In this document: positions 32,771 to 46,318 of the stretch, in pieces
Numbering within the stretch: the first letter of the stretch is position 1
How the letters are laid out: every line of letters begins with the position of its first letter
Assembly (NCBI GenBank): GCA_031002005.1
Contig: JARYHS010013630.1
Location: 234,305,539 to 234,369,538, forward strand
Length of the DNA: 64,000 nt
Reading direction: 5' to 3'
Origin: Vandiemenella viatica
Lineage: Eukaryota; Arthropoda; Insecta; Orthoptera; Morabidae
Notes under the pieces: generated by a model
Databases searched by the model: none
What the model saw: the letters and a program-made list of their open reading frames with translations, nothing else
What the model was told of the DNA's origin: nothing
Translations under genes and position numbers: made by a program

Positions 32771-35285
32771 GTTAATATCGGAATAAATTTCATATACCGG
32801 CACAAATTTTCAACAATTTTACTATTTAATATAATCATAGTAGAACTTAAGTTGTTTATACTTTTTAACAACAATTTGAAGTCCTCCACTAGCCGTCAGG
32901 ATACAGCTTAAGAACCATTTTGGCATCAACAATCAATATTACACTACTGCTGGTAGCATTTGGAAAAAAGTTAATAGTCAGATGGGTGAATATATATTTC
33001 TTTGCTGCTGAAGTTGTCGCATTGTAATATCGACAATTGATAGTTAAAAATCAATTAATTAAATTTTTAAATTCACTATTTTGGGCAAAAACAACGATTT
33101 TTGAGAATGATAGTAACGTATCAATGTACAATTTATACCCATTTTAACAACGCGAGCACATATTTTAAGGCTTATGTCGATTTCCATAGTAGCAAGAATT
33201 ATATAAATTAGGAATCTGCTAAATCAATGTAACGGTTCAAGCAGCTGACAGTCCACTCAATTCTATTACTCAAATTGGTCATATGCCTGCTACCATTATT
33301 CTCTGTAACGAATTCATGCCTCAGGGGTACGTGGGCATGCTTCAAGGGGTACGAGTGGTAATCTCTTGGCTGAGGTAATCACTACGATAACTGGAAGAAA
33401 CCACAACTACACATACATTACTGTTGTCAAAATAAAAGCAAATTCTGTGTGTGTGAATTATATTACTTTAATGCTGTGGTTTTGCGAAGAATTCAGTCTG
33501 GATGAACGCATTTGTTTGTTTATCATTTCAGCTATAAGGGGAACGCGAGATTGAAGTAGTATTCGGGCAAAACTAATTAGGAACCACTGCTCTAGGCAAT
33601 AGAGAAACGCTGTTGAAGGTATCAGCCGCCTCCGAGCATTCACTCTGGTTCACAAGGTCACGATGAGGTGACATTAAATTGCAGGAGATTATGCGTATAT
33701 AATGCTGGAGCCAATAACGCAATTAGTCTATTCCCAAAGTGAAACTTTCCACGCTTTTACAGCATTGGGGGATACCTTATGAATCTGGCTACGCTAATAG
33801 CAGCATTGTTATTCCTAGAGGCATGCAGCGCTGCCAATTGGTGCTATTAAGTTTCTGATCTGTCGAGCCAGTTTGAGGAAAAGCTAGTGAGTACATTTGA
33901 TGTTAATTTTTGGAAAGGCATGACAACGTGAATTATCGTCTTTTTTTAATTTCACTTTTTTTCGTCTTTATAACCATTATTTTCTCATGGAGGTAAAATT
34001 CAAATCCTCTTACTGCTGATATTAAGCTCCACCGCATCGGTTTTAATGGGTTGTAAGAAACTAAGTCATAGCTTCGCAGATTTAACAATGTCACTCCAAT
34101 GTCATAGTTTTTTTTTGGTCTTATCACAAATGGTACCCGAAAGGTATAACCATTTTGACCCAATATCGACGCTTTGACATTATTGTAAGGGCGCAGGTTA
34201 ACAATCATCGACCTGCTCTTTTCCTATTGTAACGAGACCTTCGAACTAGTCTCAAGACGTTGCGACAGTGCAAGGTGGCTACGGAAGACTTGTTTCAGAC
34301 GCACAGTACCATCGTGAGGCTTGAACTTACTTGTTTGTTTCAAACACTAAGTGGTATGGAACGATTAAGGATTGTCATTCTTTGCGTTGCCCTCCAGAAC
34401 AATAGTTAACTTCAGAATAAAAGAGCATTACAACTAAAACGCCAAGAGTTGATTAAAGAGAAAACTTCATAAGACGGTGTAAAGCAGAAAAATTTACGGT
34501 TATGCTAAATCTGAATCTCTTCCATTTTTGATTCAAGTCAGTAACTAAGTTTTTGCAGAACAGTTGATTATTGCAACATGCTGCTTTGAACAGCACTTGA
34601 CTGTGGTCGTCTTTTGTGCTGATCGTTGAGTCAATCAGTATTATGGTCTCGCTGTAAGTGGAACCTGAATTTTACACTTATAATACAGGATCGTTTGCTA
34701 AACAACTATGGAAGATGTTTCATCATACAAATATTCCTCTACATCAATGCAAACGATAGAGCCCTTGCACCATGTCACTTTCTGCTACAACAGTGTTTTT
34801 TCTGACATTCGCGATCATTTACCTTCTAAGCGCGGTCCGATCAACCTCGATTGAAGTGAGTTTCTGGAATCGATATACTTTGATTCCATAATGATACGCT
34901 TAACAAACCCTTACTTCTTCCTTCCTGGTATGTGTAAAATTGACCTGTACCAGCTTCAAATTGCAATATCATTGCGCTCCCATTGGCATTTAATTCAATT
35001 ACTTCCTTCCGAACTATTGAATATATATATATATATTCCAACTTTACAAATTTTATAATCTGACTACATTTAAAAGATAACAACCGAATGTGGACACCAA
35101 AACAGAGGACATCCAGAATTGCCAAAATTTCATGACTATGGTCCACTGGCTAGAAAATGTGTATAATCTGGCGACTACCTTGCATAGAAACAATATTTTG
35201 TCGTAGTTTGCGATAGCTAATCACAGGGTTACTGATACCTACATCTATCATCTTGATGAGAAATTTTCACATTACAATAATCAAA
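32771..35285. other. Intergenic region
   Basis: No gene recognised on either strand. An (AT)n microsatellite lies at 35021-35036. Confidence 0.55.
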
Positions 35286-35288
35286 CTA

Positions 35289-35558
35289 ACAAGGGGAAAT
35301 TACGGTCTCGGAAATTCAGTTTGGGATGAGACCTCGCAGGTTAGTAGCATACTATAATGGGGGTCCATACAGTAAAGTAGTTAAGCGCACTATCCAGAAG
35401 ATTCCGAGAAAAAGAGCTCTAAACTTGCGCAAATCGACCAGTATATGAACTGCGCGTATAACTTTAGCGCTCTTTTTCTCAGAATCTTCTTACTAGTATA
35501 CTACCAATCTGCGAAGTATCGTACCGAACTTGATTTCCGAGACCGTAGTTTCCCCTTG
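35289..35558. mobile_element. MITE with long inverted repeats and TAA duplication
   Basis: A 270-bp foldback: CAAGGGGAAA at the left end and its complement TTTCCCCTTG at the right, with homology carrying on inward ('acggtctcggaaat', 'tcgcagattggtag', 'aagattc(c/t)gagaaaaagag') for most of each arm. TAA borders both ends (35286-35288 and 35559-35561), a 3-bp duplication of the type made by PIF/Harbinger-like transposases. The element has no coding capacity. The superfamily is an inference from the duplication length. Confidence 0.78.
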
Positions 35559-35561
35559 TAA

Positions 35562-37620
35562 GACCCAATTAAACGATGTAAGCTATGTACGGTGCACTCG
35601 AGCAATTACTTCCTGCGACTACGGAGCTATGTCGTTAGTGCAAGAGAGCACCAGCTACCAGGAGTACAGAGGAGACGACTGCTAATGTGATAACGCAATA
35701 TTATCGGCGCCGGCTAGAAAATATTTGCCGTGGGTTTGCGGCGGGTGTGCCATTAGCTGCGGGCCAAACATTTACTCAGGCCTGGCCGTAGAGTGGGCTG
35801 GGAAACAGGCGGTGGGAAGCCTTCTTGCAGTCAACAAAAGACATCCTACAGTCAGCAATTTGTAGGATATATGGGAAGCTATAAGCTGGCTGTGCATATC
35901 GTTTATGTAATAGTCTGTTCTATATAAAACACAAACTGAACAGATATTTAAAAAATGTAAAGCACTATCACGACAAAATCTGGAAAATGATGTTAATATA
36001 ACAATACCATTTCAGGGATTAGAAGAATTAATAGATCACAAAATCCACTAATTATAATAGATCCGCTTCCTAGTTTCCTCACTCCACACAATAACGAAGT
36101 AGCTCCGATGGACTAAATTTTGTATTCAGTCAGTTAATTTAATGTAGTGGATTTAACTCTTTAAACAATTTGACTAGATTTGAAATACTTTTCTAAACAT
36201 AATGTGTTGTTACTCTTTCTTATGGGACACAAAAACATGTATTCAGAAAATATATTATGATGATTCCTTAGATTCCCATGTCGGCAGCTGGCAAAGCTTT
36301 TTAGGTTCATTGGAAGTGTGCCAGAACGTTTCGTGGTTCAGATTCAAAACACTCCAGTAATCGTTAGGACCACCGAGTCGTGTTATGTCAGAGGTGGAAT
36401 GCATGGTAAATAGAAACAGTGTCACCATGTCCGTAAACGCAGTGGACATTTAGAAAGCTTTGCACTGTCTTTGCTGCGTACAAGCGATTCACTACGTTTT
36501 GTAATGTGAACGTATTACTTCAGAATTATTTATTCTGCGATGACTGTTCTTTTAAGAATGTATACTTTACATGATTCTCCAAACTGCGTTCAATAACACT
36601 TACATTACAAATAATAATTAAAGTAGAAAGGTGTTGACAAATACGTCTTACGGCAACTATCTGTATAATAGTTATACCAGCTTATATCAGCCGGGTTTAG
36701 AACTCAGATATTTAATGTTTCGTGGGAATTTCTCTTGTCGTTCATTTTTTTCAACCTCCGTATTCAGCGTCTTTAGATTTGGGAGAATGATAGAGCTCTT
36801 ACAGTCTTGAATACACCAAAATCAATAAAAAAAATTTGAAAGTATAGCCACTCTGTATCCCAAAGTAATATATTCCGAATGTTTTTTCATGATGCCAGAA
36901 TCCTTTTATTTGGGACACTGTTTCTGGATGTAGTACTTCGATGGCGACAGGAGTGGATAGCTTCTGAACGAATGTAAAAATTCAGATTTTTAACAAGTTC
37001 CGGACGTACAGACGTACAGAATACAAATAGATAAAGTGGGTCACGTTAAGGCTCGATATTATTGGAACGTGACGGAATTGTGTCTTAAATAACCTACTTC
37101 AAAACGTACTTGATTGAGCTAACAATTTTATCTGCGCTACTGCCTCATTACGTACAAAGAGGAACCATAAAAAATTATCTAACGCCTTTCCGAGCAAATA
37201 ATAGTTTTAGACGCAAAATTTAATGCTTACTTAGTCATGAGCCGAAATATTATATCAGGGGATTCTTAAAAGCTGGGCGACAAGGAAATATTCCCATTTG
37301 TATTTTAGTATTATAACGATTACTGGTGATAATTATTACTGATATTAATATGGGTATGGTTAAAATTTGCAATTTATATGATGGATGTGGGTGGAATAAT
37401 CAGTGATAAATTAATTAGCATCTCAAAAGGGTTTTTAAATTACTTTTCCAATATAGACCAACTGATTTATTCATCCGGACATCGAAACAAAAATTACTTG
37501 ACAATAACACCAAATCTGATTCATGATTTCTTAAGATAATTTATCACGTTAGCTAAAGGACATTTAAGGGTCTGCAAGTTAGTCGTTGTGAACTAGAGTC
37601 ATTTGGCGTCTTATCAATGT
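35562..37620. other. Intergenic region
   Basis: Nothing recognised. A GC-richer patch at about 35700-35820 and a small duplicated 'gtacagac' pair near 37010 are the only notable points. Confidence 0.5.
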
Positions 37621-37941
37621 GATTATTCCCGGCTCCGAAACATGTCCCGAGTCAGACCACATGCCCCGGCTACGACGGCAGATAGCGATTCCTGTAGCAG
37701 CGGCAGCGGCAGCTGGAGTGGCAATGCCATAGCAGCTGCTGACGGCAGCTAATAGGCTGTCTCTATCAGCTGATGGGCCGGTCTCTCCGCGGAAAGGTCA
37801 TCTGCTCTGACACGGAATCGAATGCTCTTGCGAACGTCGTCACGACCCAAAACGACTCGGCACCTCCATCCTTCTGTAGTGGTAGTAGTGCAGTGACCAT
37901 TTGCAAGCTTACGCGGGGCACTGTCCTTCCACCACTGGTTA
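37621..37941. other. GC-rich block with CAG-type repeats
   Basis: Contains a CAGCGGCAGCGGCAGC run (37699-37714) and frequent CpG within AT-rich surroundings, directly upstream of the TATA box at 37942. It may be a proximal promoter region. Minus-strand frames of 73-101 codons here have no recognisable motif. Confidence 0.4.
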
Positions 37942-37982
37942 TATAAAAAGCGGACAGAACAACACAAGTTTGTGGTGCAGTG
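37942..37982 (+). promoter_or_regulatory. Possible core promoter (TATA and initiator-like)
   Basis: TATAAAA at 37942 and GCAGTG at 37977-37982 would place a start at about 37979, 37 bp away and a little long for the usual spacing. A GTGGGTG donor-like site lies at 38009. No open frame follows at once, so if real this is a non-coding first exon. Confidence 0.3.
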
Positions 37983-39531
37983 ATCAAGACTTGCGATTCG
38001 TATAATAGGTGGGTGTTTCGTGGTCCATATTTCCTTGGATTTATTCAGAAACATGTCTCAAAGCCAGGTTTCGCGTTTATCTTTTTCCTCCAAAATGCTC
38101 ACTGTGATTTCAACCGACGTTTTGTTAAATACATTCCTTCCCTCAATGTCTCTCACAGTCATATCCACATCTAGAGATTTTTTCATACTCGTCACTTCTT
38201 TCTCTAAAAGCTGCTTCATTATGCCTATGAACGAGTAATTTTCTAGAATGTATATAATCAACTGCCCCTTATAATCTCAGGACTATACTGCCCTCGTCGG
38301 CTGGTCTGGTCTGTTCTGGTCTATATGCACTGTTATAAAGGTATATCTTAAATTGCACTGTTTCACATCTCGTCTGTTACTCTGTTGGCGACTAAGTGTC
38401 GGCGAATGCGCTTCAGTCTTCAGCTACTTCCATTTCCTTTTTATTTTTACTTAAAGTGCCGTAGACAAAAACATATTCTTAATTTGACAGCAAAAAGTAT
38501 TTTCCACCTACAGTCTACCGTTATTTTGAAAAATTTCTGAACAAATTTCCCGCGGCGTTCGTGTAAATGTTAGACAACCTTAAGAACAGAACTTTTTTTG
38601 ATAAAAGGTGTTTGTTTTCAATTTTAAGCGTAAACATGATGTTAGGAAGTTTCAAAGATCTTACCGCAACAAGATAAACACTTTATACAGATGTGTGTAA
38701 TACATATCTTTCCACCGCAAAGATAAAAGTTGCTGTTAGCCTATTTAAGATGGAGACAGCAATGGTTAATTATTGAATGATTGAGATTTCTTTATTTGCA
38801 TTGCTATTGGATCTTAACATGATGTGAATCACTGCATTCTTGACAATGGCGTAGTAAATTATAAATATGCGGAGATGACGGAGAACTTTACTGCTTTTTT
38901 CTGTTGATTTTAGATCTGCGTTTTTTTTCACGAGTTGTCATTTTGAATGTCTCAGATAAAACGTTTAAGCTTATTAAATTGGAAATTCAATTTCAGCAAA
39001 ATTTATAACAAGGAAACCTGACCGAAATATTCCTGGTTACTGCTAAACTGGATTTTATAGAAGCTGTGAAAAAAAGTTCACATAGCATTAATGGGTCAAA
39101 TTGGCATCGTGAGACAGCGCATGGTAGAATGTTCTCGGATTACTACAATCGATGTCTTCAACGAAGTGTTCGAGAACGGGACTCTCCACGATTGACGTTA
39201 TGTTGGAGTTGATGCTAAAATACAGCGTTTGGTGACGACTCAGTACTGAATAGTGGTCTATTATGAACTAGCAGTCTAACGCCTTATGCCTGCAAAAGTC
39301 CACCGCACCTTTTTGAGCTGTCATAAGATAAGGGCAAACATACTCCGGCGGAATAGGGGAGTGACATTTCAAGGTCGGGATGGGTGATGGCAGTTTCGGT
39401 ATTGTCTTTTACGTACTGTGGAGAACTTATGTAGTTGTGTAACTCATAGGACATGTAGATATATCATATGGAAAATGTGGAGCTTTTTCTGTAGCATTTA
39501 TTTAGCTGGCTCAGTTTACTCTCTCTCTGTT
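37983..39531. other. Region downstream of possible promoter, no exon recognised
   Basis: Frames of 60-72 codons overlap on both strands at 37980-38261. The minus frame (38058-38261) is Lys/Glu/Val-rich and looks mildly protein-like, but no family is recognised. The rest is AT-rich. Confidence 0.4.
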
Positions 39532-39758
39532 TTTTGCTTCGGGCTTTACGCCTTGTCGACGTCGAGACCATTTGAGGGGCGAAAGAAGGACTGAGGGCAA
39601 GGAACGGAATTTGTTTTTGAAGGAACCATCCCGGCTTTCCGCCTGGGGCGATTTGGGAAAAACCTTGGAAAACCCAAGTCTGGATGGCCGGATGGAAATT
39701 TGAACCAGCATCCTCCCGGATGCGAGGCAAGAGCTTTGCCGTTCACCTACCACTCTCG
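39532..39758 (-). repeat. tRNA-derived SINE family A, copy 4 (diverged)
   Basis: Reverse copy with 'gtcgacgtcgag', 'ggaaaacccaagtctggatg' and 'cctcccggatgcgaggc' blocks. The B-box is mutated (rc TTTGAACCAG for GATTCGAACC). Older than copies 2, 3 and 6. Confidence 0.85.
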
Positions 39759-42189
39759 ATGGAGCAGTTGTGCAAGATAATTAATGAATACGGGAGAGAA
39801 AATTTGTCGTGTCATAGTATTTCACGAATAGCTTTATTAAATGTAACCATAGTTATCGTGGGGCTATGGATATGCGTCCATTCCTCGGGCTAGAGCTGTT
39901 GGCCGTGTAGGGGTAATATTTATGTGGCCAGGAAGTAATCTTCTCATTTAAAACAATCCCACTTGGCAAAAATAGTAAAAATTTTTTTGGACACAACATA
40001 ACAAACGTTTCCGCGCTCATTTAGGTACAGTACTTGCTGATTCAGAGCCAGCATCACACCACAATTAATATATTTTCTTCTAGAAAATGAATTTTCCGAT
40101 GCGGTAAATACTAAATATTAACTCATACAGGTAAGAGGTGAGGTGATGTATAACAGTAACTTTCAACTTGTTCGGGGAATTTGAAATAATTCATAAACGA
40201 CAGAATTAAGAAGTACTACACATGTAATTCACCAGTTCGTCATAGGTGCATGCATAAGTCCTAGAAAACTTATTGATGTTCTGATTCAACGTTTACACCG
40301 TGAAAAGTGAGGGATATCATTTCCAGTGCATGTTTAAACAACGCAAAATCATATCCCTTTGGTCTTTCTCCGCTCCCCACCTCGCTTCATAGGATTACAT
40401 TCTGCTAATTAACTAAGAGGAATTAGTGCACATCCGTACTCGTACTATGTCCGCCGCGCTAAAAGAGTAATATACGAGCTCCAGCGCGCGTACGAGTCCA
40501 ATAATTCCATCCATATTCCGGCGGTGAGTCCCTTTAATATGGTCCGTACGGTGCACGCAGTCATACATTTGAATGACGCTCTCCCGAAATCAAATAACGG
40601 TGACCTGCCTGTAAATTTGCTTCGTTTCATATAACGTGCACGTCCTGGAAAAAATGTTTCACAGATTGTTTGGTTCGATCGACGAATTCGGTACCTCGGT
40701 GCCAACTTCATCATTCGATAATTGTTTTACACTGGTCGTTGGAATTCTACTTTTTTTAGGAACCATTTGCACACTGCACAAGCGAGAATGGCTTTCCCGA
40801 CATTGACTGATAAAGAGAGAGCTTGAGCAACCGACTTTTTTGTCTCTTGTGAGTCAACTTCAATTTGTGAGGTACAAAAACAGGGAAATGAGTGATTCTA
40901 AAAATATCGAACATCTGTTTACATGCAATATCTAAACACCAAAAAATGTTAGCGTTTATTTCGTAACTGATGAAATCTATTGATGGAAATAATTCATTAT
41001 GTGTTATGTCTATTGTTAAACTTCTGTTTGTAGTGATGACATCTGTTATCAGTTTATAGATCTTAATAACATTTTTTATTTAGTTTTTCGTATTTTTCTG
41101 TTAGTAGACACAGAAATTATTGGAAATGTCAGTAAAGAAATGGAAAGATCATTGAAGTGAGTATCGCTCAATATTAATTGATCTTGGAATCCGGATATCC
41201 ATATAACATATCAGCTACAGTCTTTATTAATTTAATTTTCAATTTGTAGACTGTTCCACTCTTAAGAAAGTATTTCTAATAGGCAATGGAATAGAAACTT
41301 TCCTTGCTAAATGCTGAAGAATATCCAGCATACAGTGCAAGTAAGGAATATACTGTTTCTTCTACAATGATATATTCTTCACTATAAAATTTCTGTGCGA
41401 AACTGCGTTTAATTTATATTACTCCTTTTGAAAATGTATCCTTCCCTGTAGCGTTACCAAAACGCCTTCGATATTTTTTAAAACTGGATTTTCCAAATTT
41501 GCTTAAGATTACAGCTTGTGTATAAAATTTTTGTTTGTGCTAACTGCTAAGTTGTGTCTGTCATGCTTTTTGTGTAATAGTAGAAACGAAAGGATGCCAC
41601 CCGTATAAAATAGAAACTTTCGCATGAGATATTACTTTCAACTATCATTTTTCGAAATCAGTTAACCTCACCTTACAAAGACCACAGCAACACTGCATCA
41701 AAGGAAATAATTGTTTGTAAGTATTAAAAAGTAATGGAAATTTAACTACTGCTAAAAATAGCTGCCGTAATATCGTCCCACATGCTCTACCTCCGGCTTC
41801 TTATTACAAACTGACAGTGAATAAAATTGCACTTGTTTCACAAAACGCAATTTCCACATAATTATTACGACTGAATAATTCATTTAGTACTTTCATACTC
41901 CTCTCATCATGTCAGTAACATCAATTACTGTTTTCTGTGATCCATATATAAAGAATAATGATCATAATAAAAAAAAAGCAAGTAAAGGATTATTTCCTCC
42001 TATATAAAAAAAAACCTTCACTTTATCTGCTATCCATTCTGTTACCGAATCGATTTATACTCATCCACTGTAGGAAAGTGATAAGGAATCATAACGCTTC
42101 ATGGTTATGACTTTTGAACTAGAATCAGCTGAACGGAGCTTTTTGTCTTTTTAAATTCTTCCCCTCCCCCCCCCCCCCCCCCTCTCTTT
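39759..42189. other. Intergenic region
   Basis: A GC-richer patch at 40440-40720 holds a minus frame of 89 codons without known motif. The rest is AT-rich. A poly-C run lies at 42166-42182. Confidence 0.5.
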
Positions 42190-42408
42190 CTGATTTGGTC
42201 ATTACAGCCACGATGGAATTGGAGGAGGGGCAATGAATTGGAAGGAAATAAGCCATGCCATTTGAAGTAATCATGCTGATATTCGACTGGAGTGATTTCA
42301 GGTAACCATGGAAAATAAAAACCTGGTAGGCCGGAGTGGGATTTGCACCCGCGTCCTCCCTAATATAAGGCTCGAGCAGTACCACTCACCCACTTGACTC
42401 GCTCGATA
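42190..42408 (-). repeat. tRNA-derived SINE family A, copy 5 (old)
   Basis: Reverse copy recognisable from 'gactggagtgattt', 'aaccatggaaaa', 'ggccgg...gggatttgcacccgcgtcctcc' and 'cactcacccacttgactcgctcg'. The B-box is altered and there are many changes; it is the most diverged copy here. Confidence 0.75.
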
Positions 42409-42440
42409 CTAAGTGTCCGGTGGCTACTGACGTCATTGGA

Positions 42441-42967
42441 CTAATTCATGCACAAGTATGCGCCTCCCTTAGATGTCTGTGCAAAATCTACACATTACTA
42501 ACTGAGTTCGTTTCTTGCAAACAACGATTCTTACTGGTAGGACAATCTTGAATGCCGAGTATCTACAAAAATGTGATGAGAAACATCGAAAGTTTGTCTA
42601 GAACTGGTAAAATACGCAACTAATTCATGCACAAGTATGCGCCTCCCTTAGATGTCTGTGCAAAATCTACACATTACTAACTGAGTTCGTTTCTTGCAAA
42701 CAACTTACTGGTAGGACAATCTTGAATGCCGAGTATCTACAAAAATGTGATGAGAAACATCGAAAGTTTGTCTAGAACTGGTAAAATACGCAACTAATTC
42801 ATGCACAAGTATGCGCCTCCCTTAGATGTCTGTGCAAAATCTACACATTACTAACTGAGTTCGTTTCTTGCAAACAACTTACTGGTAGGACAATCTTGAA
42901 TGCCGAGTATCTACAAAAATGTGATGAGAAACATCGAAAGTTTGTCTAGAACTGGTAAAATACGCAA
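42441..42967 (+). repeat. Tandem triplication of a 174-179 bp unit
   Basis: Three head-to-tail copies: 42441-42619 (179 bp), 42620-42793 (174 bp) and 42794-42967 (174 bp). By eye, copies 2 and 3 are identical, and copy 1 differs only by five extra bases (GATTC around 42528). The unit has no open frame of note. It is either a very recent local duplication or an assembly artefact. Confidence 0.95.
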
Positions 42968-44540
42968 GTCGCTTCAGTAGGATGATGTCAAAACAGTTCT
43001 GGACAATTGTGATTCATTTTTTTAAATATTTTCGTAACATTTTTGCTATCCTACTTAACACTTTTCAATCCGCAATATCGGTTAATAATTGTTCTATGAA
43101 ATAGTTGTTCCTAAAACTTAGGAAAATCTAATCACATTAACTGTTTTGGCAACTGTACCTCTAACATCAGTTTTAGCAGCATTAGTTACTGTTAATTTTG
43201 TCTCGTATGTGAACATTTTGTTTTCTCTCTTAAAGAGCACTTGCGCTTCGGTTACAACTTGTGCTTAGGTTGACAGAAAACACTTGCTTCTGGTTTTGGG
43301 TTTTCATCCTCCTATCATTCGTTTCTGAAATTGAGAAGTTAGATGGTGATATATATATTCAATACTGGGAATTTAAGGTAAAGTAGGTATTCACCTTTAC
43401 CGAGAGCTCGATTAATGCCTGAGGGTTGGATGATCAGCGGAGGCAGAGCTACAGGTTTCCTTCTAAGGCTTCGCCTCTTCGTTTACCTTCAAGCAGTATC
43501 CGTTTTGATACTCAATGGACAGCAGACTGAGCGAGCCTCACAGGAACAATACTTTGCATCACGAAGGATTCAGCTCGGTCATTCATACATCAAATACCGC
43601 CAGGTCTCAGTTTGGATTGCATAGGCCCGTCGAGATTATGTGATGTGCTTCTTCCACTTAGGCATTGGTTTTATCGTTCAACCATTATGAAACAGTTGGA
43701 TAGTAATTGCACTGAGCAAGAAAGTTGCTGAATGTAGGGAGAAGCTTGAAAAAAGTATCAGTTAAACCATGGAGCCTCTCGTCGGACGAAAGAGAGAAGA
43801 ATAATTTGAGGTTAAAAAACATTTGGTGCGATTGCAAAGATAAAGCTATGACCTGAGATAAAGAGAAAAAAAAATTGCCGAAAACTTGTATATCCGAGTG
43901 GGCTGTATCGATGAAAATAAATGTATTATTTCGTATCTGTAATTCATACTGTACAGTGGACTTCTATTGCACTATAATGTGGACTGACACGTTTGATTAC
44001 TGGGAATTGCAATATTTTATAATGCCGTTCTAATTTATATCTTTAGGAAAAGACATTCGTCGATAAAACCAAGTATTATAATTGTGAAAAGATACATCGG
44101 TGTTCTGTATTCGTCCGGTGGAGTGTGGAAGAATTGTTTGACAGGATAATGTACCTCTGGGAGACCGGGCCTTCTGTTATATTATTATAAACCATCGAAG
44201 ATACTTCACTTTAATTAATTTCATTCGATAATACATGCGAAATTTCTTATCCAAAAATGGATTTGTTTGAAGAGACGTCATATGACAAATAAGCATTTCA
44301 ATCACCATATCTTCCAGCTGTGCATCACCACTTGCCGATTGTGGCACTTAACACAGTACGAATAAGGGAAATTTCAAAGAATGATACTCTTTTAAAAAGA
44401 CTTTCCTTGTGCAACCTAAGGTGAAACGAACCCAAAATGCACGTCATATTAAAATAACTCATGCTGCTAAAAATTATTTTTGATGTTAGACAGTGTAATC
44501 GAGGATTCTATCCATGCACGTTAAGTTCCTTACATGAGCC
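42968..44540. other. Intergenic region
   Basis: AT-rich; a 69-codon plus frame at 43415-43624 has no recognisable motif. No repeats found. Confidence 0.5.
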
Positions 44541-44880
44541 TGTCAACAAGGTGGCGTGAGTGCGAAAGAGGAAAGATTTACTGGAAAGCTCTTGACCGCC
44601 GAAGGAACTAAATCAGAGTGAAGGGGGGTCCAGTTTTTGTGCCACGCCGTTGGGCCCTGATAGGCGGAAGGAGAGGACTGTGCTAATTGGAAGACATCTA
44701 GCCAGCTGAGACGGCTGGGACTAAGTAGACAGCCGTCGCCAGCCAGCTCTGGACGGCTCCCAGGGGGCTTCTCTCTCTTGTTAAGAAGGGTTTCGCCGGT
44801 CTCCGGAAATTCATTACCGTGGATACACTTAGGAAGAAGCGCGCTGGCCGCAGTGGCCCTGCATGTTGCTCATGTGAGTT
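44541..44880. other. GC-rich block of unknown nature
   Basis: GC-richer than its flanks, with several CAGCTGG/CCAGCT and CGCCGG words and an AT-hook-free composition. No coding frame, splice signals or repeat copy in this window explain it. Confidence 0.35.
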
Positions 44881-46027
44881 CTATAAAGAAACTTTCTCAA
44901 ACCTCTCTACTCTTCATTACAGATGTAAAAAGTGACAATATTCCATTAAGTAGAAAAATTCCCTCTTTATGCATTCTTAAATTTTTCAGTATCAATTCAA
45001 CATTGAATATTATGATTTGCATATTTTTGAATCTATTAACGATAAAGTGTATTGTTTATACTATCCATTCAAATGAAATTCTTTGACCTGAGGGCTGCAC
45101 GTGACCTCGATGACTCTGAAACCTTCGGTGAGAGGAATGATACCCGTATCATTAGTTTCATTGGCCGCCATCACAGCGCTGCTACAATAACCAAGAAGAG
45201 AAAATTTACACGGAATGTAGTTTATCATGAAATATATAATTACAAAAATTAGCAATTCGTTTTTTTAAATTATACTTTATTAAAATACTCTTTCACAAAA
45301 ATATTTTTTTAAAAAATAACACAAATGCAGTTATTTAGAAAAATCATATCCAAGTACTCAGAGAATCTAATTAGAGAAGGTCTACTCACATCACAAAAAA
45401 TATCAATTAAATGATAATGATTAATGCTTATTCGTTTTTCTTAGAATGTTTTCTATAACAAATTGCCACTGCCACCCTAGGTGAGACCTGTCATTTTTGA
45501 AAGGTAATTAACCACATTATAATCCTCTCAGTTATCCAGCTGGATGAAGTCTCCACTCACACTGTGGGTAAACTAGTTTATGGATAATGTACAGTTTCCT
45601 GTCATTTAATTACTTTTATGCAAGTGAACTATTCGAAATACGTCATTGCTTGGGAAAATTTCTAGTATAGCAACACATTTGTTAAATATATCAATAATAA
45701 ATTCAATGGAAACAAAAAAAAAATAGAAAACAACTAAATCTAAAAATATAGATCAAAGATAATATTTAAAAAGAGATTTATGCATTATTTTATTTTGTAA
45801 AATGATGTATGTGCTTATAAAATAGGTTACCATAGTCAAATTATTGAAAGGTCAGTGTTACGTCAACATAATCTTAACCTGATTGCAGGAAAAAGTTATC
45901 GCTTCAAATATTGCAAATTGACTAATAGTAACTTCTATCTCTAAATTTACCTAATATTCTTCAAATCCTAAATGAGCTGGAAACACATTTTTTACCTAAA
46001 CATTTGTTTATAATTACGTAAATCAAA
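44881..46027. other. AT-rich intergenic region
   Basis: No feature recognised. The short frames at 45052-45255 on both strands lie in a slightly GC-richer patch. Confidence 0.5.
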
Positions 46028-46318
46028 TGAGCGGTCTGGTGGCTCGTTGGTTAAGGCGTCTGACTGGAGATCAAAAGGTACCAGATTCGAATCCCCGCCA
46101 AAGTGGGATTTCCAATGGCCCGTAACCCGACCTCCACCTCTGTCACAACTTGTATAATGTAAAGTGCGCCGAAATGCTTCCGTGGGTCATATTCCACGTT
46201 AAGCAGCAGGATTCCTGGGTAAGACTAGACGGCTACGATAGTGGCGGATTGTGCAGCCGATTAGAAACCCTGTCAACAGGGCATTGTGAACACACAAATT
46301 TACTTTTATGTATACCAT
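46028..46318 (+). repeat. tRNA-derived SINE family B, copy 2
   Basis: The head has a good A-box-like TGGCTCGTTGGTTAAGGC and a B-box GATTCGAATCC, but the T-arm and acceptor stems do not pair, so it is not a tRNA gene. The body ends 'gaaaccctgtcaacaggg' and 'acaaatttactttt', as in the copy at 27840-28075. The middle differs in length from that copy. Confidence 0.68.

Noticed and set aside
46028..46110. Possible tRNA gene with good A- and B-boxes
   Set aside because: The T-arm and acceptor stems do not pair, and the SINE body follows; it is a SINE head.
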